A stretch of 64,000 bases of DNA from Marispirochaeta sp. (GTDB lineage: Bacteria > Spirochaetota > Spirochaetia > JC444 > Marispirochaetaceae). A program made the translations under genes and the position numbers. The notes beneath the pieces were generated by a model, which did no database searches, was not told where the DNA came from, and was given only the letters and a program-made list of their open reading frames with translations. This document shows, piece by piece, positions 45,410 through 54,908 of this stretch; within the stretch, counting starts at the first letter, position 1, and every line of letters begins with the position of its first letter. The stretch spans positions 1,674,001 to 1,738,000 of the forward strand of contig NZ_OY764209.1 of NCBI RefSeq assembly GCF_963668165.1. The letters are read 5' to 3'.

Positions 45410-46338
45410 TCGACTCTGTAGCTCAAATCTTAGCTATCGATGAAGCCACTGTAAATCAAATTGCTGACAAGGCACCTTCATATTACAGAACATATAGAAT
45501 ACCAAAAAGAAACAGGTCAGGTTTTCGAACAATATATCATCCGGCAAAACAAACAAAAGCGCTACAATATGCAATTATTACAACATTATTAAGTAATTTA
45601 CTTATTAGCAAAATAGCATATGCATATAAGTATGGTCTGAAATCGCCTTTGAAAGAAAATGCTAGCCAGCATTCTAAATATAAATACTCGCTACATATTG
45701 ATTTTAAAGATTTTTTCCCATCAATTAAGCCAAAAGATTTGTTTAAGTCACTATCAAAAAATGATATTATTTTAAATGAACCAGAAAAAGTATTTTTACA
45801 GAATGCATTATTTATACGGAGAAAAGGTATTTTTGAACTATCTATAGGTGCTCCAAGCTCTCCAATTATAAGCAATATTATCATGTATGATTTTGATAAT
45901 GAAATAATCCGAATTGCTAAATCATTAGATTAGATTCAGTTATTACTAGATACTCTGATGATATTGTATTTTCGACAAATAAAAAATCAATAAGTAATAC
46001 TTTTTATGATCAGATATTAAAATATATTGAATCCCAGAAGCACCCTTCATTAAGAATAAATAAAAATAAAACACGTTTTACATCAAGAAGAAATAGAAGA
46101 GTAGTTACTGGTTTGATTATAACTCCTGAGGGGAATTTATCAATCGGTAGAGACAAAAAGCGCTATGTAAAAAGCTTAATATATAATTACAAAATAGGAA
46201 AACTAGAACAACATAAAATAAATCACTTAAAAGGGTACTTAGCATATATTATTGATGTCGAGCAAGATTTTTTAATTCCTTAGTTCAAAAATATTCAGGA
46301 CCGGTAGTGAACGGTATTCTTAACAGTAATGTGACATG
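45400..46338 (+). pseudogene. Retron reverse transcriptase with two frameshifts (cassette 20)
   Basis: Retron RT signatures are clear: RTIYHPAK, HIDFKDFFPSI, GAPSSPIISN, catalytic YSDD, and RVVTGLIITPEGNLSIGR, the VTG block special to retron RTs. The frame breaks at 45925-45934, where TTAGA is tandemly duplicated; removing one 5-bp unit restores AKSLDSVITRYSDD. It breaks again at a run of six T (46268-46273), where one more T would give the expected VEQDFFNSLVQKYSG end. As written, the protein is cut before the catalytic YSDD. Confidence 0.82.
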
Positions 46339-46343
46339 AAATG

Positions 46344-46463
46344 CACATAACTTGCAGTTGGAGCAGACATTGTCTATTGTCACGGTTTCTGCTGTCGCAC
46401 AAACCGCGCCAACCCTGGAACAAGTTCCAGGGCACGACAATGCGGCTCAACTGGATGTTATGT
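46344..46463 (+). repeat. attC20 (singleton type, 120 bp)
   Basis: ACATAAC to GTTATGT. Inner arms CTGGAAC/GTTCCAG form their own hairpin. Only partly like the A families, so the retron cassette may have an outside origin. Confidence 0.8.
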
Positions 46464-46598
46464 ACCCAATATGTAAGTATTTAACCCCATGGTGGCCCAA
46501 AATCTAAATATCTGTATTATAGTTAAGATTTTGTTGTGAAATTAGGCCTATAGCCATATTATGAACGATATACCATTGTTAATATCCTTTAGCGCGAT

Positions 46599-47252
46599 AT
46601 GACTAACAGTGTAGAGGTTTTAATGGGTTCAAACATCGATACAATGATCTATATGCTGCCAGCAGTTTTGATTGGACTAACTCTTCATGAATTTAGTCAT
46701 GCATATGTTGCTATGCTCCTGGGTGACACTACCGCAAAAAATGATGGTCGTATTACACTAAACCCTCTGAAACACATAGATCCTCTTGGAATGATTGTAT
46801 TACTAATTGCCGGATTTGGATGGGCAAAACCGGTGAAATTTGATCCTACAAATTTAAAACATCCTAAACGTGATAGAATGCTGATATCCGTAGCTGGTCC
46901 TCTACAAATTAATTCTTGGTGTCATATTCCTTTTACTAATTAAATTAATGATTCTAAAAGGAATGTTTCATAGTAGTTCCGGTGCCTTATTCAGAATGTT
47001 ATTTTATATCGCAACAATAAATTTGAGTTTATTTTATTTTTTAATATGATTCCAATTCCGCCATTGGATGGAAGTCATATATTATTTTCAAGCATTAACC
47101 TCAGTGATGATTTAGAAAGACAAATTTACCGATATGGTTCATTTGCACTGCTCTTCATTATCATAATCCAGAACAATACTGGTCTTGATATTATTCCCAT
47201 AGGAAAATTTGTTCATTTTGTAATCAGGCTGATTTTTCCGAATAGTCAATAG
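46599..47252 (+). pseudogene. Site-2-protease-like M50 metallopeptidase, frameshifted (cassette 21)
   Basis: The first part has the zinc motif LHEFSHAYVA and the family's WAKPVKFDP. The last part has the third motif NMIPIPPLDGSHIL. The two are out of frame with each other: shifts near 46900 (after ISVAGP) and near 47040 (T run) can each be mended by one added T, joining a middle part STNLILGVIFLL. The intact form would be a small intramembrane protease of about 215 residues. Decay or sequence errors are both possible. Confidence 0.75.
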
Positions 47253-47295
47253 TTCTTTAAAATTATTGTGAATGTTTCATAGTTCGATGATTGGT

Positions 47296-47620
47296 ACATA
47301 ACCAGCAATTGGAGCAGTCATGCCTATTGTCATGCTTTGTGCAGGTGAAGATCAAAGGCGTTTAGCTAAACCTGGTGATTCCGAGCGAAAGTAGTTGTAT
47401 AAGGGCACCTCTAAAAACTACTCTTTTCCCCATATCCTGCGTCGTCAAGATTTCCCGCAGTCTCTCAACTCTTGTTACCACAAGAGTTTGCGGGTGCTAC
47501 AAAATCTTCCCTCCTTGACTATGGCAAAAATACCACGTTTTTAGAGGTGCCCATAATATTGGTTTGAAACAGCACAAAGCACGCCAACTTAACGGCATGC
47601 AGCTCAATTGGATGTTATGT
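47296..47620 (+). repeat. attC21 (family A2), interrupted by a MITE
   Basis: ACATAAC to GTTATGT. Without the 150-bp MITE and one ATAA it matches attC24 closely (CATGCTTTGTGC arms). The insertion lies in the variable loop and leaves both cores and arms in place. Confidence 0.82.
47403..47552 (+). mobile_element. MITE with IS5-family ends (150 bp)
   Basis: It has the same termini as the IS5 copies (GGGCACCTCTAAAAACT and GTTTTTAGAGGTGCCC) and a 4-bp duplication ATAA (47399-47402 and 47553-47556), but no coding region. The inside is a loose palindrome with AACTCTTG/CAAGAGTT at its tip and CCCGCA/TGCGGG further out. It is probably moved by the IS5 transposase encoded three times in this array. 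Confidence 0.9.
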
Positions 47621-47638
47621 TCACATAGAGGAAATGTG

Positions 47639-48589
47639 ATGTCAAAATTAAAAGAAAACGCAAAAAAGGCAATTAAATTAGCAATTAATGATTATTCTGC
47701 GGATGAAACTGATAGAGAATATTCGGCAATTAGAAATATTTATGCAGGTTTTGTTATTGATATTAAAAGATAAGTTGATAAGATTATCTCCACCGGATAC
47801 TAATGAGGTTCTTATCAAAAAGATAATTGTACCTGTTATAAACAATGGAAAACTCAAATTCATAGGAAAGGGGAAAAGTACTGTAGATGTACAACAAATA
47901 AAAGAAAGATTTAATTCATTAGATATTCATTTGGATTGGAAATTATTTACAACAATCCAGAAAGAAAGAAATAATATTGAACATTATTATACTTCGACAG
48001 GAAAGGATGCGATAAGAAGATTAATAGTTTTGTCATTTGTTTTAATTAGAGATTTCATAAAACATGAGCTTGATGAATCTCCTATTGATTATATTAGTAA
48101 AGAATCATGGAAAGGCTTTTGGAGATAGAAGATATATATGAAAGAGAACGAAAAGAATGTATTCATGAAATAGATGAAATGATAAATGATCAACACATAA
48201 AGAATGTTGTAATGAATTTTGTGTGCCAAAAATGTGGATCTAACCTTGTCTCACCAATAGAGGGCTTAACACCATTAACTCTAATGTGTAAATCATGTAG
48301 TGATGAATTTGAATATGAAAAGTCTATGGTAGAAATAATTAGTAGGCAATATTCCATGAGAAATTATGTAAGTTATAAAGAAACTGGTACCTATGAAACT
48401 TACGAATGCCCTAATTGCAGAAATGATTCCTTCTCAGAGGAAGAACAAATATGTTTGATTTGTGGTTATCAAAAAAGGTATGAAAAATGCTGGCGGTGTG
48501 GTGAAACTTTAACAGTTGATGAACAAATCTTGGAAGGACTTTGTTCAGCATGTAACAACGAATACAACAGTCTGATGGAGGATGATTGA
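47639..48589 (+). pseudogene. Zinc-ribbon protein gene with two frameshifts (cassette 22)
   Basis: Three pieces read on in neighbouring frames: MSKLKENAKKAIKLAINDY...RNIYAG, then VLLILKDKLIRLSPPD...ISKESWK (shift near 47751), then LLEIEDIYERER...(shift near 48115). The last piece holds three zinc ribbons (CQKCGS/CKSCS, CPNC/CLICG, CWRCG/CSAC). Together about 315 residues. The middle resembles HEPN-like proteins (ERNNIEHYY). Unknown role. The shifts are single-base and next to T or G runs. Confidence 0.6.
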
Positions 48590-48605
48590 TGACAGAGGTG
48601 ATGGA

Positions 48606-48776
48606 ACATAACCAGCAATTGGAGCAGATGTGGCTACTGTCATGGTTTGTGCACCGGGCGGGAACGGGAACAATAGTTTTGAGTTGTTCTGGTGGATAAG
48701 TGGAGTTATACAGCAAGAGAGTTGCAGCACAAACACATGCCAAGTGAACGCCACACAGCTCAATTGGATGTTATAT
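48606..48776 (+). repeat. attC22 (family A1, 171 bp)
   Basis: ACATAAC to GTTATAT. Close to attC6 and attC17; the site is read through by an open frame that is not the real gene start. Confidence 0.85.
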
Positions 48777-48802
48777 TCCAAAATTTGAAAGTGAAGCAAT
48801 AT

Positions 48803-49762
48803 ATGGAAAAAAGCACTATAGAAATAAGAAATGATATACGGTTTTTTACGCTTTTTGCTCTGCTAAATGGTCCATTCGAATACAGAGAAGAGTATGGATC
48901 AAACATGACTAAAGAACGAATCGAACTGATCGATGAATTAACGGCTATTTCCTGTACTCTTGATGATAAATACATAAAAACATTAAAAGCTTACTGGGAA
49001 TCAAAAAAGCTTCATCCGTGGTGGTATGTGTATTACACAGCCCAGATCAAGATTCAAGAAAAGTTCACATTTGAAAGTTGTAGTTCAAATAAAGACTTTG
49101 ATGAAATTCTTGAAATGATGAATGGTTTCGAAAAACTTCTGCAAGAGTTCTATGTACGATACTCTATTCAAGAAATGTACAATAAGAAATACAGATATAT
49201 AATTGACCAGTATATTGCCACATACAATCTACAGAAAATAATTGATGACAGAAACGGTGTTCATGAATATTTAGGAATAGAAAAAATAAAGAAGTCTCCT
49301 GAAATCATTATAGTTCCACTTCCATTTGAATCTCAATTTTCAGGATACTGCGTTGTAACCGATGAAGAAATATATATATTGGAAAGCAAAGGTGCACAAA
49401 ATGAGGGATTGAACATTCATGAATATCTACATTTTTTTGTAAACAGCACAGTAGATATGATTGATGATTTATATAAATTACCTATAGCGAATGAGTATAA
49501 AAAGAATAGAGAAAAAGAATATGTACGTACATCCTATGATGAACTCTATTGCTTCATCTCAGAAAATATTGTACGAGCAATAGAACATCGAATAAGCAAT
49601 CACAAACGGATTCACATTATAGACTTTAATGAATTTAATAAGAACGGACTGTCTCTCATAGAATATTTCTATAATCGATTGGAAGACTATGAAAACGAGG
49701 AGACAAAATATCAGGATATATATGAATTTATTGATGATGCAATAAGGTCGTTTCAAATTTGA
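48803..49762 (+). CDS. Protein with HExxH motif, possible metallopeptidase (cassette 23)
   Basis: 319 residues from ATG 48803; the longer open frame from 48692 lies in the attC. INIHEYLHFFVN (about residue 222) is an HExxH zinc motif in a helix, and a later Glu could be the third ligand (YCFISENIVRAIEHR). The family was not recognised; DUF4932-type peptidases have a comparable layout. Cytoplasmic by sequence. Confidence 0.55.
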   Translation: MEKSTIEIRNDIRFFTLFALLNGPFEYREEYGSNMTKERIELIDELTAISCTLDDKYIKTLKAYWESKKLHPWWYVYYTAQIKIQEKFTFESCSSNKDFDEILEMMNGFEKLLQEFYVRYSIQEMYNKKYRYIIDQYIATYNLQKIIDDRNGVHEYLGIEKIKKSPEIIIVPLPFESQFSGYCVVTDEEIYILESKGAQNEGLNIHEYLHFFVNSTVDMIDDLYKLPIANEYKKNREKEYVRTSYDELYCFISENIVRAIEHRISNHKRIHIIDFNEFNKNGLSLIEYFYNRLEDYENEETKYQDIYEFIDDAIRSFQI

Positions 49763-49933
49763 ATATAACCTGCAGTTGGAGCAGACAAACCTACTGTCAC
49801 AGTTTGTGCAGGATCGCAGAAATAGGGAACAATAGTTTTCGGTTGTTCTATCGAATAAGCGGAGTTATACTGTTTTTGATTGAGGCACAAACTGCGCCAG
49901 CTTAACGGTTTGCAGCTCAACTGGGTGTTATGT
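49763..49933 (+). repeat. attC23 (family A1, 171 bp)
   Basis: ATATAAC to GTTATGT, with GAACAATAG...GTTGTTC inner hairpin. Confidence 0.85.
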
Positions 49934-49938
49934 GCACG

Positions 49939-49991
49939 TAATGTACATGAAATGCTTGTAATGTACAAAGAAGATGATATAATGTACATGA
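49939..49991 (+). promoter_or_regulatory. Promoter and repeat operator of the Fic gene
   Basis: TAATGTACA occurs three times (about 49939, 49958 and 49980), with the palindromic core TGTACA. TTGTAA (49956) and TATAAT (49978-49983) are 16 bp apart, so the repeats overlap the promoter and look like an operator, perhaps for Fic autoregulation. ATG 49992 is at the expected start of transcription. Confidence 0.55.
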
Positions 49992-51074
49992 ATGAAAAAT
50001 GGATCAAAACCATACAATGAGCTTCCACCTTTACCACCTCAAACAGATATAGAGACGAAAACTATATTGAATCAAGCAATACGATCGAACCGTGAGTTAG
50101 CCCGGTTGAAGGGGTATTGTTCACTCCTGCCGAATGATTCAATATTGCTCAGCTCAATCATTCTGAAAGAAGCCAAAACAAGTTCGGAGATTGAAAACAT
50201 AGTAACAACTCAAGATGAACTGTATAAAGCATTGGCAAACAGCGTAAAAGAAATAGATATAGAAACGAAAGAAGTTCTCAACTATCGATCAGCAATATGG
50301 ACAGGTTTTAACCAGCTTAAAGAACATGGTTTTCTTTCGACCAATATCATCACAAAGATTCAAAGCGAATTAGAAGGAAATACTGCCGGAATTCGCAAGT
50401 TACCTGGAACTACCCTAGTGAATCAAATAAGCGGCAAAGCAATATATACGCCTCCAGATAATGAAGAAAAAATACTAGAATTGCTAAAAAACTTAGAAAA
50501 ATATATAAATGAAAAAGATGAAGTAGATCCATTGATAAAAATGGCAGTAATCCATTATCAATTTGAATCAATACACCCGTTCTATGATGGGAATGGCAGA
50601 ACGGGGCGGATTTTGAATGTACTCTATTTAATTCTGCAGGGCTTACTAGACAAACCCATATTGTACCTCAGTGAATATATCATCAGAAATAAAACTGAAT
50701 ATTATGAACTGCTTCAAAATGTACGCGATAAGAATGGATGGGAAGCCTGGATACTATATATGTTAAAAGCAGTAGAAATTACCTCTATTGAGACTTTAAA
50801 TATGGTTTCCTCGATAGTAGATTTATTAAACGAGACAACAGAACTCTGTCGAGAGAATCTTCCAAAAACAACATATTCCAAGGAATTAATAGATTTGCTG
50901 TTTGTACAGCCCTATACGAAGATAGAATTTCTGGTAAGTGCAGGCTTAGCTGAAAGGCGAACAGCGAGTAAGTATTTGAAGCAGCTTGAAGAAATAGGAA
51001 TTTTGGAATCATTTAAATCCTGGAAAGAGACAATTTATGTAAATAAGAGATTGTATGATCTGTTAAAAAGATGA
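49992..51074 (+). CDS. Fic-domain AMP-transferase (cassette 24)
   Basis: 360 residues. The Fic active site HPFYDGNGRTGR starts at His195. The inhibitory helix SSEIEN (64-69) precedes it, so this is a class II Fic protein that restrains itself through its own N terminus. A winged-helix-like C-terminal part (EFLVSAGLAERRTASKYLKQ) may bind DNA and the operator repeats upstream. It should AMPylate a cellular protein; target unknown. Confidence 0.9.
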   Translation: MKNGSKPYNELPPLPPQTDIETKTILNQAIRSNRELARLKGYCSLLPNDSILLSSIILKEAKTSSEIENIVTTQDELYKALANSVKEIDIETKEVLNYRSAIWTGFNQLKEHGFLSTNIITKIQSELEGNTAGIRKLPGTTLVNQISGKAIYTPPDNEEKILELLKNLEKYINEKDEVDPLIKMAVIHYQFESIHPFYDGNGRTGRILNVLYLILQGLLDKPILYLSEYIIRNKTEYYELLQNVRDKNGWEAWILYMLKAVEITSIETLNMVSSIVDLLNETTELCRENLPKTTYSKELIDLLFVQPYTKIEFLVSAGLAERRTASKYLKQLEEIGILESFKSWKETIYVNKRLYDLLKR

Positions 51075-51080
51075 TCCGGC

Positions 51081-51252
51081 ACATAACCAGCAATTGGAGC
51101 AGTCATGCCTATTGTCATGCTTTGTGCATGTGAAAATTTCAGGTGAAGAACAGAAACCAGGTGAATCCGAGCGAAAGTGGTTGTATAATGTTGTTTGAAA
51201 TCAGCACAAAGCACGCCAACTTAACGGTATGCAGCTCAATTGGATGTTATGT
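51081..51252 (+). repeat. attC24 (family A2, 172 bp)
   Basis: ACATAAC to GTTATGT. It is the intact counterpart of the MITE-split attC21. Confidence 0.85.
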
Positions 51253-51270
51253 TTACATAAGGTAGAATAG

Positions 51271-52797
51271 ATGAGAATTGGAAAAATAGGGGAAAAGTGG
51301 TTAGAAACATGGGCATCTCAGGGTGGGTTTGTATGTAGCAAACCAGATGATGATATTTTTGGTTGGGATTATATTCTTGAAATACAAAACATACCATTTG
51401 ATTTATCTGCACCTGATAAAAGTGAAGCAAACATAAGCTGCTATATACAAGTAAAAACAACTAAAAGTAAAATTATTAAGACTAAAATCAAATTATCCAA
51501 TTGGGTATATATGGTAAAAACACCTCTCCCAACTTTTATATTATATATACAATTAAATAAGGAAAATGATCCAATTAATGTTTGCTTATCGCATTTAGAT
51601 GAAAACTTATTATCAAAAGTATTAAAAAAATTAAGAGAAAGCAAAAATTTAGAATTAAATAAGCATTATTACTATCATAAGCCTAAAGCCGAAGATTTTA
51701 TTGATAAAATTAATGGATTAACGCTAAGAAAAATAATACTTGACCATATTGGAATTGACTATCATGCATATTGCCAAAAGAAAATGGAATTGAATAAAAA
51801 TCTGGGATATGGGAATGATAGAGTTCGTGGAAAATTTAAGATTAATAAGTCAATTGATGAAATAGTTGATTTTTCTTTAGGTATTGAAAAAATGCTGGAA
51901 GTGAATGATCTTGTTTTTGAAGACGATGTGCGTTTTGGAATCCCAGGAAAAATAATAGAATCAAAAGTTGCTTATATTGAAGCTTCACCTATAACAAGGC
52001 CTGTTAAAGTTATTATAGAAAGTAAAAAGAATGATATGTGCGAAACTTATGACGGAAAGATTATTCTTCCATTTGGAATATTAAAAGAGATCCCCAAAGA
52101 CAAGTTTAAGTACAAAATAGAGACCGCAATAGGCGATCTTGAAGTAAAATCAGACAATAGTTTTACTTTTAATATTAAGTTGAGTTTTAAGAATATAGAA
52201 AATACCCTAAAAGATTTCTTGCCGTATTCTAGGTTAGCCTTATTGATAGGGCGAAACGTAAGTGATATTAAATTCTCTATTGTGTTAGATGGTCTTAATG
52301 TTATGAGTTTTTACTTCCCCAAATATTTTGTGGATGAGTTGGTTATTGACGAAAAAATCATAGGACTTTGCGAAAATATAGAAAACTTAAATAAAGTTGT
52401 TTCATTTTTTGACGAAGAGAAAAATGTAAATCTTAATTTTGATTATTTGACAAAGACAGAAAATACATTATCAGAAATGAGAAGTTTTATCGATGTACTG
52501 ATACATGATAATATATATTTAGGTTTTACAGTAAATGAAGAGTTGGATGCTGAAAAAGAGATCGCAATACCTCGTATATTATCCATAAAATATAATGAAA
52601 AGATATTAATTATTGCTGGTGTACATATTGGTAAAATAATATATAAAGAAAAAGATGGTTCTTTTAAAGCAAAAATAAAGCCTATTATTAAATTGAAAAG
52701 AAAAATAAACGAATTGAATAAAGATTACAAAGATGAATTATTTGAAAAGATTGTAAGCGAATATGAGAATCTATGTGAGGTTATTGATTTTAGGTGA
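51271..52797 (+). CDS. DUF4365-like nuclease candidate (cassette 25)
   Basis: 508 residues. The N terminus has GKIGEKWLETWAS, DDDIFGWDYILEI and CYIQVKTT, giving a Glu ... Asp ... QxK pattern of PD-(D/E)xK nucleases as in DUF4365. The remaining 370 residues are a large mixed domain without recognised relatives. The architecture (nuclease head, unknown sensor body) fits single-gene antiphage proteins. That role is inference. Confidence 0.6.
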   Translation: MRIGKIGEKWLETWASQGGFVCSKPDDDIFGWDYILEIQNIPFDLSAPDKSEANISCYIQVKTTKSKIIKTKIKLSNWVYMVKTPLPTFILYIQLNKENDPINVCLSHLDENLLSKVLKKLRESKNLELNKHYYYHKPKAEDFIDKINGLTLRKIILDHIGIDYHAYCQKKMELNKNLGYGNDRVRGKFKINKSIDEIVDFSLGIEKMLEVNDLVFEDDVRFGIPGKIIESKVAYIEASPITRPVKVIIESKKNDMCETYDGKIILPFGILKEIPKDKFKYKIETAIGDLEVKSDNSFTFNIKLSFKNIENTLKDFLPYSRLALLIGRNVSDIKFSIVLDGLNVMSFYFPKYFVDELVIDEKIIGLCENIENLNKVVSFFDEEKNVNLNFDYLTKTENTLSEMRSFIDVLIHDNIYLGFTVNEELDAEKEIAIPRILSIKYNEKILIIAGVHIGKIIYKEKDGSFKAKIKPIIKLKRKINELNKDYKDELFEKIVSEYENLCEVIDFR

Positions 52798-52803
52798 TAT
52801 GAA

Positions 52804-52904
52804 ACATAACCAGCAATTGGAGCAGTCAAACCTACTGTCACGGTTCTTGCATTCGCAAGAACACGCGCCAGCTTAACGGTTTGCAGCTCAATTGGATGTT
52901 ATAC
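52804..52904 (+). repeat. attC25 (family B, 101 bp)
   Basis: ACATAAC to GTTATAC. Identical in most positions to attC7, including GTTCTTGCATTCGCAAGAAC. Confidence 0.85.
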
Positions 52905-53005
52905 TGACTTATATTTATAAATGTAGTACACTGCATTTAGGTAGTTTATAAAGCACAATATAGACCTTTTGCACAAAATGGGCAAAATAAGCTCAAGGAT
53001 TGACA

Positions 53006-54064
53006 ATGGATAGTATTTCTTCATATTTTTCTACAACATCAACACAACCTCTATTCATACAGGGCGATGCGTATTCTGTACTTAAAAAATTCCCTGATCG
53101 CTGTATAAATATGGCAATTACTAGTCCACCTTACTGGGGTAAAAGAGAGTATGATAATGGTGGAATAGGATTAGAAAAGGAACATGATGAGTTTATAGAG
53201 CGTTTACTGGAAATAATATATGAGATCAGGAGAGTCCTCACTGAAGATGGATCATTCTGGTTAGATATTGGGGATACTTATAGGAAAAAATCTCTGATAG
53301 GAATACCTTGGCGTTTAGCCATCAGGATGATGGACGAACAAAAATGGATTTTACGTAATGAAATAATATGGAATAAAGTTAAAGGAGGTTTGGACAATAC
53401 AAAAGATAAACTTGGTAACGTACATGAGCCAATATTTCATTTTGTGAAAAACCAAAAATACTATTATGATGCTGATGCGATTAGAAATAACCCACAAAAA
53501 GCAAAAGTGAAGAATGGAAAAGTGATTTCGGCCACAGGCGTTAGTGGTGTTCGATATAGGCGGCAAATTGAACTATCAACTGCATTATCGAATATGGAAA
53601 AACAAGAAGCTTATAGTGCATTAGATGATATTCTTAAACAAGTTAGCGAGAATAGAATATCTGATTTTCGAATGATAATTAGAGGACAACAACGTACGAC
53701 ACATTCAAATAGTGAGAAAGTTTCAGGGCGGGCAAAAGAACTTCGGGATAAAGGATACTACTTTTTAAAATATCATCCAAAAGGAAGCAAGCCTAGAGAT
53801 GTATGGGACATAATACCAGAAGATACTCAAAATAGAAAATCCCATTTTGCCCCTTTCCCTGAAGATATATGTAAAATTCCAATACTGGCAACATGTCCTC
53901 AGTCTGGCATTGTTTTAGATCCTTTTATGGGTACAGGAACTAGTATGATTGTGGCCAATGCATTAAACAGGAAGTCAATTGGTATAGATATATCTGAAGA
54001 TTATATTGAACTTGCAAAAGAACGTATACCGAAACAACTCTCTTTAGAGGAGAATTATGTCTAA
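53006..54064 (+). CDS. Type II DNA methyltransferase, N4C/N6A class (cassette 26)
   Basis: 352 residues from ATG 53006 (AAGGA six bases upstream; a TTG at 53000 is less likely). Catalytic TSPPYWG (39-45) precedes the SAM-binding DPFMGTGTS near residue 308, the order of the beta class. TSPPY favours N4-cytosine but does not prove it. The next gene starts within its last codons, so the pair forms one restriction-modification unit. Confidence 0.92.
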   Translation: MDSISSYFSTTSTQPLFIQGDAYSVLKKFPDRCINMAITSPPYWGKREYDNGGIGLEKEHDEFIERLLEIIYEIRRVLTEDGSFWLDIGDTYRKKSLIGIPWRLAIRMMDEQKWILRNEIIWNKVKGGLDNTKDKLGNVHEPIFHFVKNQKYYYDADAIRNNPQKAKVKNGKVISATGVSGVRYRRQIELSTALSNMEKQEAYSALDDILKQVSENRISDFRMIIRGQQRTTHSNSEKVSGRAKELRDKGYYFLKYHPKGSKPRDVWDIIPEDTQNRKSHFAPFPEDICKIPILATCPQSGIVLDPFMGTGTSMIVANALNRKSIGIDISEDYIELAKERIPKQLSLEENYV

Positions 54065-54893
54065 GATTATTGAGCTTTTTGGCAATAATACCTATTCAAG
54101 AAAAGTTGATTGGAATGATGTGCTAAAAACGCAGATATGTCCTTTTACTAAAAAGAAGTGCTTTAAAGTCAGGAAAAGTCAACCAGAAATTTCTATTGGT
54201 ACTTGCATTGTATTGTATGGGAAAGAAAATAAGAATGTTATTATTTGCCCAAATAGGCTATTGGAAAATAATAAAGTCTTCCTAGATTGTATTCATTTAC
54301 TTAGATTACATGAGCCAGGAAATGATATTCATATTGTGCCAGAGGTCGGAATTCCAGGAGGAAATATCGACTATATACTTGCTTCTGTTAAGGATAATAA
54401 AGTTGTTGATTTTGTAGGTATTGAATTCCAAACCCTTGATACTACAGGAACAGTATGGCCATATAGGCAAGAATTTCTTAAGAATAAAGGATTTGAAGTC
54501 GCTGAACCGGATTTGAATAAAAGTTTTGGAATGAATTGGAAAATGACTGCAAAAACTATTTTAGTTCAATTGCATCATAAAATTGAAACATTTGAACATT
54601 TGGGAAAACATCTTGTTTTAATTATACAGGACAACTTCCTAGCGTATATGAAGAAAGAATTTAATTTTAGAGAGGTACATAATCCTGCATTACCAGGCGA
54701 TAGTTTGCACTTACATGCATATTCGGCAAATGGTACTGATTCTATATCTTTAAAAATGGAAGAAAGGATGAGTACGGATTCAGTCGGTATAGCAAAGTTC
54801 CTAGGTTTAAATGCGGAAGCTCAGGTTGAGTTCGAGACTATAGTTGATAATATAAGGAGAAAGATATCATCCGATACACTACTTGTTCTTTAA
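54057..54893 (+). CDS. NotI-family type II restriction endonuclease (cassette 26)
   Basis: 278 residues matching the NotI family from end to end: SRKVDWNDVLK, CPF...CFKVRKS, SIGTCIVLYG, HEPGNDIHIVPEVGIPGGNI, DFVGIEFQTLDTTGTVWPYR and MNWKMTAKTILVQLHHKI. Conserved Cys pairs should bind iron as in NotI, and the E-x-Q stretch is the nuclease core. Recognition site unknown, but NotI relatives cut long GC-rich sites. It overlaps the methylase by 8 bp. Confidence 0.88.
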   Translation: MSKIIELFGNNTYSRKVDWNDVLKTQICPFTKKKCFKVRKSQPEISIGTCIVLYGKENKNVIICPNRLLENNKVFLDCIHLLRLHEPGNDIHIVPEVGIPGGNIDYILASVKDNKVVDFVGIEFQTLDTTGTVWPYRQEFLKNKGFEVAEPDLNKSFGMNWKMTAKTILVQLHHKIETFEHLGKHLVLIIQDNFLAYMKKEFNFREVHNPALPGDSLHLHAYSANGTDSISLKMEERMSTDSVGIAKFLGLNAEAQVEFETIVDNIRRKISSDTLLVL

Positions 54894-54908
54894 TATGAAA
54901 AATGAGCA

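Noticed and set aside
48692-48802. Longer start for the HExxH gene
   Set aside because: The upstream 37 codons are attC22 sequence; ATG 48803 is the first start outside it.
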